Source: Pseudochryseolinea flava
Lineage (GTDB): Bacteria > Bacteroidota > Bacteroidia > Cytophagales > Cyclobacteriaceae
NCBI RefSeq assembly: GCF_003286915.1
Contig: NZ_QMFY01000001.1
Location: 930,001-994,000, forward strand
DNA length: 64,000 nt
Direction: 5' to 3'
Positions 1 through 7,920 of the stretch are shown piece after piece (positions within the stretch are counted from its first letter, which is position 1; every line of letters begins with the position of its first letter). Under the pieces are notes generated by a model that had not been told where the DNA came from, did no database searches, and saw only the letters and a list, made by a program, of their open reading frames with translations. A program made the translations under genes and the position numbers.

Positions 1-363
1 GAGATGACGTTTATAAAAAGATCCCGTAGGATAGACCGTCATGTGCACTTCGTAATCTTTAAGACTCAGATATAACGCTTGATTTAAAAATGCGACCAAC
101 GCGCTTAATCGGTCTAAGTATACCAGCAACGCCGGCTCTGCTGAATTTTTGTCGAGCCATTGAATATAATCTCCACGAATTGCTTCGTTGATCTGATGGC
201 CGGTATTTTTTCCAATGCCAGCTTTTTGGAAATGGGTTTCCGCATTTTTGAAACTTTCACTCCTTAATATATCATCAACTTCATTCTGGCTTAGAAATTG
301 ATCAATAACAGCATAGCCGTTTTCCGCCAATCCATCGGCTATGCGTTCAAATTGTTCGTTCAT
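1..363 (-). CDS. 2OG-Fe(II) oxygenase, prolyl-4-hydroxylase-like (partial)
   Basis: The open frame starts at ATG 363 and runs off the left edge without a stop, giving the first 121 residues. The segment ending VYPTGSFYKRHL is typical of the double-stranded beta-helix of SM-20/prolyl-4-hydroxylase-like dioxygenases. In this family a Tyr-rich strand leads into the iron-binding HxD motif, and the His is the next-to-last visible residue. The rest of the iron and 2-oxoglutarate site lies outside the window, so activity cannot be judged. Such enzymes hydroxylate protein or small-molecule substrates; the substrate here is unknown. It is divergent from the LEA2 lipoprotein gene, with a perfect TAACTTTG -7 box only five bases before the ATG, which suggests an almost leaderless transcript. 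Confidence 0.8.
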   Translation of the reverse strand, partial: MNEQFERIADGLAENGYAVIDQFLSQNEVDDILRSESFKNAETHFQKAGIGKNTGHQINEAIRGDYIQWLDKNSAEPALLVYLDRLSALVAFLNQALYLSLKDYEVHMTVYPTGSFYKRHL

Positions 364-367
364 GTAA

Positions 368-375
368 CAAAGTTA
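368..375 (-). promoter_or_regulatory. -7 promoter box (TAACTTTG) of the 2OG oxygenase gene
   Basis: Reading the minus strand, TAACTTTG matches the Bacteroidota TAnnTTTG -7 box exactly and ends five bases before ATG 363. Transcription would start at or next to the start codon. No convincing TTTG -33 box was identified. Confidence 0.55.
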
Positions 376-384
376 GAGATTTAA

Positions 385-398
385 TGTCTATATAGACA
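385..398. promoter_or_regulatory. Perfect 14-bp palindrome, possible operator
   Basis: TGTCTATATAGACA is a perfect inverted repeat in the 46-base gap between two divergent genes. It lies just upstream of the -7 box of the oxygenase gene, about where a -33 contact would be, and 12 bases before the first ATG of the LEA2 gene. A dimeric repressor site is a reasonable reading, but no regulator is encoded nearby. Confidence 0.35.
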
Positions 399-409
399 CC
401 GAAATAAAA

Positions 410-886
410 ATGGAAATGAACTCAACACTTTTAAAATTTGCCAAGCCGTTGCTGGGCCTGTTTGTGCTGGCAATAGCCCTGGCAGCATGCAGCACACCGA
501 AGGAAAAGATAGTATTGAAAGATATTCGCGATGTTGTTGTCGACGCAAACACCGATCCGCGTCTGAAAGCCAACGCTATTTTCTATAATCCCAACAAAGA
601 ACAAGGGAAGCTAAAAGGTATTCACGTTGATATTTTTATCAATGGAAAAAAGGCAGGTGTTGTCAATCAAGATTTGAAAGTTAAGATTCCGTCACGCGCA
701 GAATTTACGGTGCCGTTGGAAGTTGAATTGGCCATTAAAGAACTCGGCTTCATGAACACATTGATGGGCGTACTCGGGGGAAAAACTTTTCAAGTGAAAT
801 ATGAGGGTAACCTTCGCGTAACTTACCACGGTGTGCCTATCCGCATTCCGGTTAATCATACCGACGAAGTAAAAATTCGTTTTTAA
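410..886 (+). CDS. LEA type 2 family lipoprotein
   Basis: A 158-residue protein with a lipoprotein signal peptide: the hydrophobic stretch ends in ALAAC, giving a lipidated Cys at about residue 27. The rest resembles the LEA14/WHy (late embryogenesis abundant type 2) beta-sandwich, with a conserved NPN (about residues 60-62), an isoleucine/valine-rich strand pattern, and a closing 'RIPV' strand. Bacterial members are exported lipid-anchored proteins of poorly defined role, sometimes linked to desiccation or envelope stress. A second ATG two codons in (416) is an equally good start. The gene converges on proC, with a shared terminator between them. Confidence 0.75.
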   Translation: MEMNSTLLKFAKPLLGLFVLAIALAACSTPKEKIVLKDIRDVVVDANTDPRLKANAIFYNPNKEQGKLKGIHVDIFINGKKAGVVNQDLKVKIPSRAEFTVPLEVELAIKELGFMNTLMGVLGGKTFQVKYEGNLRVTYHGVPIRIPVNHTDEVKIRF

Positions 887-938
887 ACAGCATTTAAAAC
901 AAAATGCCCGAGACGATAATCCCAGGCATGTTACTGTG

Positions 939-972
939 AAAAGCATCGCAAATAAAATGGCGATGCTTTTTT
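939..972. terminator. Bidirectional intrinsic terminator between LEA2 gene and proC
   Basis: An 11-bp perfect stem (AAAAGCATCGC at 939-949 with GCGATGCTTTT at 960-970) is flanked by T-runs on both strands. It lies between two convergent genes, 52 bases after the LEA2 stop and ending just before the proC stop, so it can serve both. Confidence 0.8.
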
Positions 973-973
973 A

Positions 974-1771
974 TTACTTCACGATCTTGTCGTACGATGC
1001 GCCGATACCCTTGATCAGCGATGAGCTAAACCCTTGATGCTCCATCTCGTTTAGTCCCACGATCGTACATCCTTTAGGCGTCGTTACTTTGTCGATCTCT
1101 TCTTCCGGATGACGATTTAATTTGAGTAGTAGTTCGGCCGCGCCTTTCACAGTTTGCGCGGCGATCAGGTTTGCTGTTTTTGCGTCGAATCCAATTTCAA
1201 TTCCACCCTGCGTTGAAGCTCTAATGAAGCGTAACGCATAAGCAATACCACAGGCACCAAGTACGGTCGCGGCATCCATTAGTTTTTCATCGATGTTAAT
1301 GGTGATGCCCAATTGATCGAACAAGTCGGAGACATACTTTATCTGCTCCTCACTTGCACCTTTATGACATAGACATGTTACCGATTCCTGTATAGCAATC
1401 GCTGTATTGGGCATCGCTCTAAAAATTGGCACACCATGATCAACGATGGCCGACAGATCGTTCAAGAACACACCTGTAACCACACTAATTACAATATGTT
1501 GTTTGGGATTGAAATTCGCTTTTAGACCATCAAGTACTTCTCTTACATTATAGGGTTTCAAGGCAACAATGATGACGTCGCTTTGCTTAATCGCCCCGGC
1601 GTTGTCAGACATGATGTTTACGCCTTGTGATTTTAGTTGCTGTAAGGCTTCAGTATTTCTTCGGGTTACTGTGATCTGCCCTGGTGCGACAAACTTACTT
1701 TTGATTAATCCCTCAGCAATTGCGCCGCCGAGATTACCACCACCAATGATGGCTATGCGTGAATTTTTCAT
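974..1771 (-). CDS. proC: Pyrroline-5-carboxylate reductase
   Basis: Catalyses the last step of proline synthesis, NAD(P)H reduction of 1-pyrroline-5-carboxylate, in the cytoplasm. From the ATG at 1771 the protein has 265 residues, normal for the family. It opens with a Rossmann strand and the dinucleotide loop GGGNLGG (residues 10-16). Near the C-terminus the ProC signature VTTPKGCTIVG is followed by the helix LNEMEHQGF that shapes the active site. An upstream in-frame ATG at 1867 would add 32 residues ahead of the Rossmann strand that match nothing in the family, so 1771 is preferred. It stands alone and converges on the LEA2 gene. Identification is firm. Confidence 0.93.
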   Translation of the reverse strand: MKNSRIAIIGGGNLGGAIAEGLIKSKFVAPGQITVTRRNTEALQQLKSQGVNIMSDNAGAIKQSDVIIVALKPYNVREVLDGLKANFNPKQHIVISVVTGVFLNDLSAIVDHGVPIFRAMPNTAIAIQESVTCLCHKGASEEQIKYVSDLFDQLGITINIDEKLMDAATVLGACGIAYALRFIRASTQGGIEIGFDAKTANLIAAQTVKGAAELLLKLNRHPEEEIDKVTTPKGCTIVGLNEMEHQGFSSSLIKGIGASYDKIVK

Positions 1772-1935
1772 AATCGAGATTTCCAGCGTGACTACTAACT
1801 GGATTGGTTTATTGAATATTGTTTGAAAATTAAAACACTTTCCACGACTTATCTGTAGTGCAGCCAAACTTTTAGAGAATTTGCAATGAGCTTACTGATG
1901 TTAGTTTAATTTGGTCGTTTGAAATGAGAATTCAG

Positions 1936-1943
1936 TACCTTTG
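1936..1943 (+). promoter_or_regulatory. -7 promoter box (TACCTTTG)
   Basis: Exact TAnnTTTG match ending 20 bases before ATG 1963, with TTTG at 1910-1913 at a plausible -33 spacing (22 bases). It lies downstream of the alternative ATG at 1924, so that earlier codon would not be transcribed from this promoter. Confidence 0.6.
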
Positions 1944-1962
1944 GTGCTTAATCGAATCTGTC

Positions 1963-2580
1963 ATGAAGAAGCTATGGTTTATGATTTTGCTGGCACTCAG
2001 TTTCGCTTGCTCAAAAGACGAATCAAAGGAATCGATAGTATCGCGAGATGATTATTTCCCCAATACGCCGGGCACAACATGGACGTATGACGGTCCATTG
2101 GAAGGAACGATGGTAGTGACCAGCGAACGCAAAACTTTCGGCGATAAAGTGTATTCGGAATTAGTGCAGGAAGGTGCGCAGTCGGGAGCCAGTTATCTTA
2201 ACAAAGGATCGGGTGATTATTATTTGCGCGGTTTTGCCGGACTAGGTGAAATCGATTTGCTGGTGCTCAAAGACGATGTTGATGAAGGCGCGACGTGGGA
2301 CCAGAATATTACTTACCAAGGAACAAGTGCCAAGGTCTACTACACGCTATCTCAGAAGAATATTGAGGAGACCATCGACGGTGAGACCTTTAATAATGTA
2401 ATCGTTGTTGAAGTCAATGTTACCACATCGGCATTCGGCTCTGCATTAACGGTAGCGGCGCTTACTTTCCACTTTGGAAAGGGCGTTGGGATTGTTCGCA
2501 TTGAAACGGACTATGAAGTACTTACAGGACTTTCTGGATTTAATGGTACTACCGATCTCGTCGATTATACCATCGAATAA
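1963..2580 (+). CDS. Lipoprotein of unknown function
   Basis: A 205-residue protein with a lipoprotein signal peptide ending LSFAC (Cys 16), followed by charged residues (SKDESKE). The mature part is rich in beta-strand patterns. A PNTPGTTWTYDGP motif near residues 34-46 resembles the opening of envelope proteins that begin 'YFP...G..W.Y'. I cannot assign a function; outer-membrane or periplasmic anchoring is inferred from the signal alone. Start 1963 is chosen over ATG 1924 because it gives a normal signal peptide and the -7 box lies between the two. It is probably monocistronic, ahead of the MATE gene. Confidence 0.75.
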   Translation: MKKLWFMILLALSFACSKDESKESIVSRDDYFPNTPGTTWTYDGPLEGTMVVTSERKTFGDKVYSELVQEGAQSGASYLNKGSGDYYLRGFAGLGEIDLLVLKDDVDEGATWDQNITYQGTSAKVYYTLSQKNIEETIDGETFNNVIVVEVNVTTSAFGSALTVAALTFHFGKGVGIVRIETDYEVLTGLSGFNGTTDLVDYTIE

Positions 2581-2650
2581 AATATCTTCATCCCTACAAC
2601 AACCTTTCTACTCACATATCCGTGAGAGCATAACTTTTTATCTCTGAAAC

Positions 2651-3988
2651 ATGGCCTTACAATTACAAACTGGTTACCGGCAAATTCTCGGCTTAGCATT
2701 GCCAATCAGTTTAGCCATGCTCGTTCCTCAAATAAATTTTATCACGAACAATATTTTCCTCGGTAGACTCGGTGAGCAAGAGTTGGCAAGTGCGGGACTT
2801 ACGGGTGTGTATTATCTCATCTTTGCCGTGATCGGAAATGGGTTGAACAGCGGACTCCAAGCTTTGATTGCGCGTCGCGCAGGTCAAGATTTGCCAAAAG
2901 AAATCGGGAAGCTTTTTTATCATGGCGTGTGGATTTCATTGGTTATCGCATTCTTCGGTATTGCCGTTACATACACGGTATCTCCCATGATTTTGCGCAG
3001 TGTGATTCACAATCCTGCCACTGCCGATCAGGTGATTGACTTCTTGATGATTCGCATTTGGGGTTTACCATTGCTCTACCTGTATGTTATGCGTAATGCG
3101 TTGCTTGTGGGAACGAACCAAACTAAGTTTTTGGTGTGGGGAACGCTGAGCGAAGCCCTCACAAACATCTTTCTGGATTATGCCCTGATCTACGGACGTT
3201 TTGGTTTTCCAGAGATTGGCTTTAATGGCGCTGCTTATGCATCGATTATTGCCGAAGGCGTTGGTCTGTTTGTGATCTACGCGGTGATACACTTTAAAGG
3301 CCTTCATCGTCAATTTGCATTCTTTGAAGAGATGCGAATTAGTTGGAGTATGATAAAGTTGATCATGGTGCAATCATCGCCACTCATTGTACAGTTTGCA
3401 ATCAGCATCATGAGTTGGGAATACTTTTACTTGCTTGTGGAACATCACGGCACATTAGCCTTGGCCATCTCGAACACCATGCGAAATTTCTTCGGGCTTT
3501 TCGGAATTTTTTCCTGGGCTTTTGCAAGTGCTACCAATACTATGGTCAGCAATGTGATTGGACAAGGTAAGATCGACGAAGTAATGCCGTTGATAAAACG
3601 AATTGCTGGACTAAGTTTCTTGATCTCCGCAGTAGTATTCGTTATCCTAAACGCTTTCCCGACTTGGTTCTTATCGTTCTATAATCAAGGCGATGCGTTT
3701 GTAGCGGCTTCTATACCTGTGTTGCGTATCGTTTCGTTTGCGTTGCTGCTGATGTCGTTTTCAACGGTATGGCTAAACGCCGTAACAGGAACGGGTAACA
3801 CGGTGGTCAACCTCAGTATAGAGTTGGTGACCATTGTAATCTATAGCCTGTATGTGTTCCTTACGCTTGAGTATTGGGATCTTCCCATCACGTGGGGCTG
3901 GGGATCAGAATGGGTCTATTGGATCTGCATGTTTACGATGGCCTTCTTTTATCTTCGATCTGGCCACTGGAAAAAGAAAATCATCTAA
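2651..3988 (+). CDS. MATE family efflux transporter
   Basis: A 445-residue integral membrane protein with about twelve hydrophobic helices arranged as two similar halves, as expected for multidrug and toxin extrusion antiporters. The first helix carries LPISLAMLVPQINFITNNIF and the following loop LGRLGEQELASAGL, which resembles the helix 1-2 region of MATE proteins. These carriers export cationic drugs or metabolites against a Na+ or H+ gradient across the inner membrane; the substrate cannot be told. A TAACTTTT sequence at 2631-2638 is a near match to the -7 box. Transcription probably ends at a hairpin lying inside the convergent downstream gene. Confidence 0.88.
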   Translation: MALQLQTGYRQILGLALPISLAMLVPQINFITNNIFLGRLGEQELASAGLTGVYYLIFAVIGNGLNSGLQALIARRAGQDLPKEIGKLFYHGVWISLVIAFFGIAVTYTVSPMILRSVIHNPATADQVIDFLMIRIWGLPLLYLYVMRNALLVGTNQTKFLVWGTLSEALTNIFLDYALIYGRFGFPEIGFNGAAYASIIAEGVGLFVIYAVIHFKGLHRQFAFFEEMRISWSMIKLIMVQSSPLIVQFAISIMSWEYFYLLVEHHGTLALAISNTMRNFFGLFGIFSWAFASATNTMVSNVIGQGKIDEVMPLIKRIAGLSFLISAVVFVILNAFPTWFLSFYNQGDAFVAASIPVLRIVSFALLLMSFSTVWLNAVTGTGNTVVNLSIELVTIVIYSLYVFLTLEYWDLPITWGWGSEWVYWICMFTMAFFYLRSGHWKKKII

Positions 3989-3989
3989 G

Positions 3990-4907
3990 TCATTTTCGTT
4001 TGTAGAAATAAAGGAAGGATTTTTTGTCCTTCTTTTTTTCACTTAACGTATAAAATCCAGTTCCATTTTGCGCCCATGAAATAGCTTCACCTTGTGGTTC
4101 CATATCGTAGGGAATCATGATGGGTTTAATCTTAAGAATTTCGGACAACGGTTTCTTCTCTGGATTTTTCCAATACCAAATTCGCCTATAGTTTCTGACC
4201 AGTATTTCTTCGCCACTGATTGCTACGGCGCCGGAGGTAACCTTTGGTAAATTGTAAGCACCAAGATCTTCAGCAACAACGGTGTCGCGTTTAGGGTCAC
4301 TCTCAATATTGTACGGATATTTTATTTCAAACAGCTTTGCTGAATCTTCCTTCGACAAGATGTAGAGATTTTTGCTGATCGGATCGAGCAGCATCGCTTC
4401 TGAATCTTTCGTTTGATACTTCGGCAGCTTGAAGATGATACGCTTCATTTCCTTGATCTCAACTAATTTTTTTACGGTATCGATCGCGGGTTCTTCAAAT
4501 CGGTAAATCACTTTCGTTGGAAAAATGCCGAGGTTATCGCCGATGTCGGCAACATAAATATAACTTTTGCCCGCCTCTGGTCCGGGACCAACCGCCATGT
4601 CTTCCCAATCACGATTGAAAACGCCCTTCAGTTTTGCGGTGAATACAATTTTTAGATTTTTATCGACAAGGTAAATTTCTGGTGCGTTGCCACTATCGTT
4701 GTGTGCCCATAGGTAGCCTGGGTTTTTAATACTCGCCGCAATCCCCGACGTTTCATCGAGGCGTGAATCTGTCATTTCCGAAACCGCTACGCCTATTTCA
4801 AAATGGTTGGGATCACCAAACATTTGTTTCTTTTTGTCGCCCTGTCCTTGCGCTGATGCAGTGACAGTGATCGCGAACATGAATACGAGAAAAAGGATTT
4901 TATTCAT
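3990..4907 (-). CDS. Secreted protein of unknown function, propeller-like (paralogue A)
   Basis: 305 residues with a cleavable signal peptide (hydrophobic core then TASAQ). The mature part has motifs shared with its neighbour: DETSGIAAS, LWAHNDSGN, NRDWEDMAVGPGPEAGKSY and, near the end, PQGEAISWAQNGTGFYTLSEK. Repeated strands ending in I/Y-rich patterns suggest a beta-propeller, and the clustered acidic residues could bind metal. I do not recognise a characterised enzyme; lactonase- or phytase-like propellers are possible but unproven. Unlike paralogue B it has no lipobox. It sits 38 bases downstream of paralogue B, so both are probably co-transcribed. Its 3' end contains the terminator hairpin of the convergent MATE gene. 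Confidence 0.78.
   Translation of the reverse strand: MNKILFLVFMFAITVTASAQGQGDKKKQMFGDPNHFEIGVAVSEMTDSRLDETSGIAASIKNPGYLWAHNDSGNAPEIYLVDKNLKIVFTAKLKGVFNRDWEDMAVGPGPEAGKSYIYVADIGDNLGIFPTKVIYRFEEPAIDTVKKLVEIKEMKRIIFKLPKYQTKDSEAMLLDPISKNLYILSKEDSAKLFEIKYPYNIESDPKRDTVVAEDLGAYNLPKVTSGAVAISGEEILVRNYRRIWYWKNPEKKPLSEILKIKPIMIPYDMEPQGEAISWAQNGTGFYTLSEKKKDKKSFLYFYKRK
4011..4039 (+). terminator. Intrinsic terminator of the MATE gene, inside the convergent ORF
   Basis: A 9-bp stem (AAGGAAGGA at 4011-4019 with TCCTTCTTT at 4027-4035, one G-T pair) with loop TTTTTTG runs into a T-tract to 4039. It begins 23 bases after the MATE stop and overlaps Lys-rich codons near the end of the opposite-strand gene. 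Confidence 0.6.
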
Positions 4908-4945
4908 AGCGGTTGTATGATTCAGTTAAGCAATATAAATACCAA

Positions 4946-5845
4946 TTATGGCTTGGCCACAATGGAGCTCTTCCGTTGATAAAAGTAAAGATAAGTATCC
5001 ATGGTAATGCTTTTCTCTCCTAACGTATAAAAACCGGAGCCATCGCGTGCCCAGGTAATCGATTCGCCTTGCGCTTCTTCTTCGTACGGAACATCCCATG
5101 GTCGTTCACGCAGGAGTTCTAACAAGGGCTTACCGTGTGGGTTGTTCCAATAATATACATACTCATAATTTTTTAGCAGTACTTGCTTTCCATCCGCAGA
5201 GATGTCGCCAGAAACAATTTGCGTGAGTGGAAGTGAAAGAACTTCTTTCGCGTGCAAAGTATCTTTGGTTGAGTAGGGATATTGAAGTTCATACACAAAA
5301 ACAGGATCCTCGCGTTTGGATACAATGTACAGGTTCTTGGTGATGGGATCTATCATGAGCGTCTCTGCATCTTTTTTCGCGGGTAACCGAAAGATGATCG
5401 TGTCGAAATCAACGATATCCACAACACCTTGCTGAATATTTTCCGGCTCTTGAAAACGAAATACCCTTTTGAAACGATACTTCGCATTGTTGTCACCAAT
5501 TTCGCCCACGTACACATAACTTTTGCCCGCTTCAGGTCCTGGACCAACGGCAATGTCTTCCCAGTCTCTGTTTTCTACCCCAACTAACTTACAGGTCATG
5601 GCAATGCGAAGTTGCTTGTCGATCAAATAAACCTCAGTGCCATTTTTGCTGTCGTTATGAGCCCACAGGTATCCATCATGTTGGATGCTCGATGCAATGC
5701 CAGACACTTCATCTAATTTTTTATTCGTTAACTCAGCGAGTCGTTTGCCCGGAAGAAAGTCATCGGTAGGATTATCCAATATTGGACGATCAGAGCAGCT
5801 CGCAGCGATAGCGACGATGAATATGTAAAGCCCAACGCGTGTCAT
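4946..5845 (-). CDS. Lipoprotein of unknown function, propeller-like (paralogue B)
   Basis: 299 residues from ATG 5845, which yields a lipoprotein signal peptide ending IAASC; the upstream ATG at 5887 adds 14 residues that spoil it. The mature protein is clearly homologous to the next gene: DEVSGIASS, LWAHNDSKNG, NRDWEDIAVGPGPEAGKSY, and AQGESITWARDGSGFYTLGEK near the C-terminus. The pair looks like a tandem duplication in which one copy is lipid-anchored and the other only secreted. Function is not recognised; conserved Asp/Glu-rich loops suggest a metal-binding beta-propeller. It is the first gene of a probable two-gene unit. Confidence 0.78.
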   Translation of the reverse strand: MTRVGLYIFIVAIAASCSDRPILDNPTDDFLPGKRLAELTNKKLDEVSGIASSIQHDGYLWAHNDSKNGTEVYLIDKQLRIAMTCKLVGVENRDWEDIAVGPGPEAGKSYVYVGEIGDNNAKYRFKRVFRFQEPENIQQGVVDIVDFDTIIFRLPAKKDAETLMIDPITKNLYIVSKREDPVFVYELQYPYSTKDTLHAKEVLSLPLTQIVSGDISADGKQVLLKNYEYVYYWNNPHGKPLLELLRERPWDVPYEEEAQGESITWARDGSGFYTLGEKSITMDTYLYFYQRKSSIVAKP

Positions 5846-6011
5846 GTAGTACAATCTGCACGCGAAGAAAAATGATTTATAATTCAAAGGGAAATTAAAT
5901 TAACATGAACAGCACTTCACTCGATTGCAATCAATCACATTTCGAACGTGAACTTTCAAACGTGATTTGGGAGAGAGTGTTGCAAGCGTGCGCGACGTCA
6001 TTGAATCGATA

Positions 6012-6251
6012 CTAGTCGATGCCTTTGAAGCGTGGACCATCATGACTTTCAGCTTGGTTTTTTATTCCAGTGATTTTGATCTTGCCCTCTTTGATCAATG
6101 TTTCTGCAACGAGTTTTACTTGATCGATAAGCAAGGGCCAATTCTGTTGGTCGATCGCGCGCGCAACATCCGCTGGAGCAAAAGATCGCTCTTTGCCGGT
6201 TTCTTCGGCAAGTCGTAAAATTGTTTTTCTGATCTCTTCTGCAAAAACCAT
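6012..6251 (-). CDS. DUF3253 family small protein
   Basis: 79 residues from ATG 6251. The pattern ILRLAEETGKERSFAPADVARAI, then NWPLLIDQVKLVAETLIKEGKI, then GPRF near the end, matches DUF3253, a small winged-helix-like family usually 70-90 residues long. Some annotations call these S-adenosylmethionine:tRNA ribosyltransferase-isomerase fragments, for which there is no support here. An upstream ATG at 6287 would add a 12-residue hydrophobic extension unlike family members. It is divergent from the pseudouridine synthase gene. The cellular role is unknown. Confidence 0.8.
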   Translation of the reverse strand: MVFAEEIRKTILRLAEETGKERSFAPADVARAIDQQNWPLLIDQVKLVAETLIKEGKIKITGIKNQAESHDGPRFKGID

Positions 6252-6385
6252 AAGACTTAGGAGGTCCTTGAACTGCCAATAAAACAATGCCAGGCCCCCG
6301 ATGGTTTCCTGTCGTGAAAACTTTTATAGTCAATTTTTGAAAAACCATCGATTTACACGTGCAATAATTTTTAGCCGATTCTTAT

Positions 6386-6393
6386 TAGTTTTG
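6386..6393 (+). promoter_or_regulatory. -7 promoter box (TAGTTTTG) of the pseudouridine synthase gene
   Basis: Exact TAnnTTTG match ending 18 bases before ATG 6411, the spacing seen at several other genes here. Confidence 0.55.
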
Positions 6394-6410
6394 CCATCCA
6401 TTAGCACCAC

Positions 6411-7436
6411 ATGATCGAAGAGGAAATTCCGGAAGAACAAGATGACGAGCTGTTTGAGCACCATCGAATCGTAGTAGATAGAAAGCAAGCGTTGCTCCGG
6501 ATCGACAAGTTTCTACTGGCAAGGCTTCCGAACGTTACAAGGACGAAGATTCAATCCGGTATTCACGATGGCTTCGTGATGGTAAACGATAAGACGATCA
6601 AGCCGAATTACAAAATTCATCCCGGCGATGTCATCGTCGTTTCATTCCCTGAACCGCCACGCGATACGGAAGTTGTGCCCGAGAACATTCCGCTCAATAT
6701 TGTTTATGAAGATGACCATCTATTGGTGGTGAACAAGGAAGCAGGAATGGTGGTACATCCGGCGTATAACAATTGGACGGGCACATTGGTGAATGCATTA
6801 ACATTCCATTTTCAACAATTGCCAAACCTTCCCGGAAATGATGGGCGGCCTGGATTAGTTCATAGGATTGATAAAGATACTTCGGGGTTGTTGGTGATTG
6901 CCAAAGATGAAGCGACGATCAATGGCTTGGCGAAACAATTCTTTGATCATAGCATCGAGCGTCGATATTGGGCATTGGTGTGGGGTGTTCCACCAAGCGA
7001 AGGTACAATCAATGTAAATGTTGGTAGAAGTTTAAAAGACCGTAGAATTACAGCGGCGTTTCCTGCCGGCGACATGGGAAGATCTGCCATTACTCATTAC
7101 AAGGTGATGAAAGATTTACGATATGTGTCGTTGATAGAATGTAAATTGGAAACAGGGCGCACGCATCAGATTCGCGCACACATGAAATACTTAGGGCATC
7201 CGTTGTTTAATGATGCGACCTATGGCGGAGATGAGGTTCTAAAAGGAACAACATTCTCAAAGTATAAGCAGTTTGTTGAAAACTGTTTCAAAACGATTCC
7301 TCGCCAAGCTTTGCATGCGAAGTCGCTTGGATTCATTCACCCAATTACCAAACAATTCTTGCAGTTTGAATCAGATCTTCCGCAAGATTTTCTGGATGTT
7401 TTGGATAAGTGGGATCACTATGTAAAATACAATTGA
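6411..7436 (+). CDS. rluD: RluA-family 23S rRNA pseudouridine synthase (RluD-like)
   Basis: 341 residues. An S4 RNA-binding domain covers roughly residues 27-80 (RIDKFLLARLP then GFVMVNDKTIKPNYKIHPGD). It is followed by the RluA catalytic domain with HRIDKDTSGL at 151-160, where Asp154 is the nucleophile. The later motif ETGRTHQIRAHM with LGHPLFNDATYGG is also diagnostic. These enzymes isomerise uridines in 23S rRNA in the cytoplasm; RluD modifies helix 69. The S4 domain and length favour RluD over RluA, but the target site cannot be proven from sequence. It appears to be a single-gene transcript. Confidence 0.9.
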   Translation: MIEEEIPEEQDDELFEHHRIVVDRKQALLRIDKFLLARLPNVTRTKIQSGIHDGFVMVNDKTIKPNYKIHPGDVIVVSFPEPPRDTEVVPENIPLNIVYEDDHLLVVNKEAGMVVHPAYNNWTGTLVNALTFHFQQLPNLPGNDGRPGLVHRIDKDTSGLLVIAKDEATINGLAKQFFDHSIERRYWALVWGVPPSEGTINVNVGRSLKDRRITAAFPAGDMGRSAITHYKVMKDLRYVSLIECKLETGRTHQIRAHMKYLGHPLFNDATYGGDEVLKGTTFSKYKQFVENCFKTIPRQALHAKSLGFIHPITKQFLQFESDLPQDFLDVLDKWDHYVKYN

Positions 7437-7502
7437 CACAACACTGAAGAATCTTTCAGTGCGACGAATCCATGCGATCGACACTTACTTTTGCGAGCAA
7501 GC

Positions 7503-7706
7503 TCAAAAAGACAACTTGAGCGGCCTACTGTTTCCGAGTGCCTGCCTGATCTCCTTGATTGCTTCCCTTTTGAAACGTCGGTAATCAGCATCTTTTTTTG
7601 ACGTCGACAAAAGTCCTTGAATGTATGCGAGGACCTTTTCTGTTTGTACTTGATCCAGCGAATCTAATGATGCGAGGATCTGGTGTTTTTGATTAATGGT
7701 TGTCAT
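7503..7706 (-). CDS. Small antitoxin-like protein
   Basis: 67 residues. The N-terminal part (MTTINQKHQILASLDSLDQVQTEKVLAYI) has the helical pattern of short Bacteroidota proteins that pair a DUF2281-like or Phd-like helix with a charged tail. The C-terminus is basic (RRFKREAIKEIRQAL). No toxin gene is adjacent: the neighbours are rRNA modification and yajC genes. A solitary antitoxin relic or an unrelated small regulator are both possible. Codon use and start look normal; confidence that it is expressed is moderate. Confidence 0.55.
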   Translation of the reverse strand: MTTINQKHQILASLDSLDQVQTEKVLAYIQGLLSTSKKDADYRRFKREAIKEIRQALGNSRPLKLSF

Positions 7707-7893
7707 GCTTGTAGTGGTTGTATGACTTATTCTACATAACAGGAAACAACCCCCTGATGTTCAGGTCGTAAGGTCGCTTTCGCAGCAATACAACACGGCG
7801 GTAATATTGGGGTCAAAATGTCGCAGAATTGACGTAAATCGGGGAGCTTCGGTTAACTTTTACCGCGGACTAACCAGTTTCGAAACATTATCC

Positions 7894-7901
7894 TAATTTT
7901 G
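7894..7901 (+). promoter_or_regulatory. -7 promoter box (TAATTTTG) of yajC
   Basis: Exact TAnnTTTG match ending 20 bases before the yajC ATG. Confidence 0.6.
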
Positions 7902-7920
7902 CGCTTTAATTCATCAAATC

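Noticed and set aside
388-573. Minus-strand 61-residue ORF over the LEA2 gene start
   Set aside because: It overlaps the LEA2 signal peptide and the palindrome, has no family resemblance, and the plus-strand gene has a clear lipoprotein signal.
7442-7461. Inverted repeat CACTGAA/TTCAGTG after the pseudouridine synthase gene
   Set aside because: Stem of only seven pairs with no T-run on either side; not called a terminator.
7503-7706. Toxin-antitoxin module
   Set aside because: The small protein resembles an antitoxin helix, but no toxin gene adjoins it on either side, so only a lone small protein is reported.
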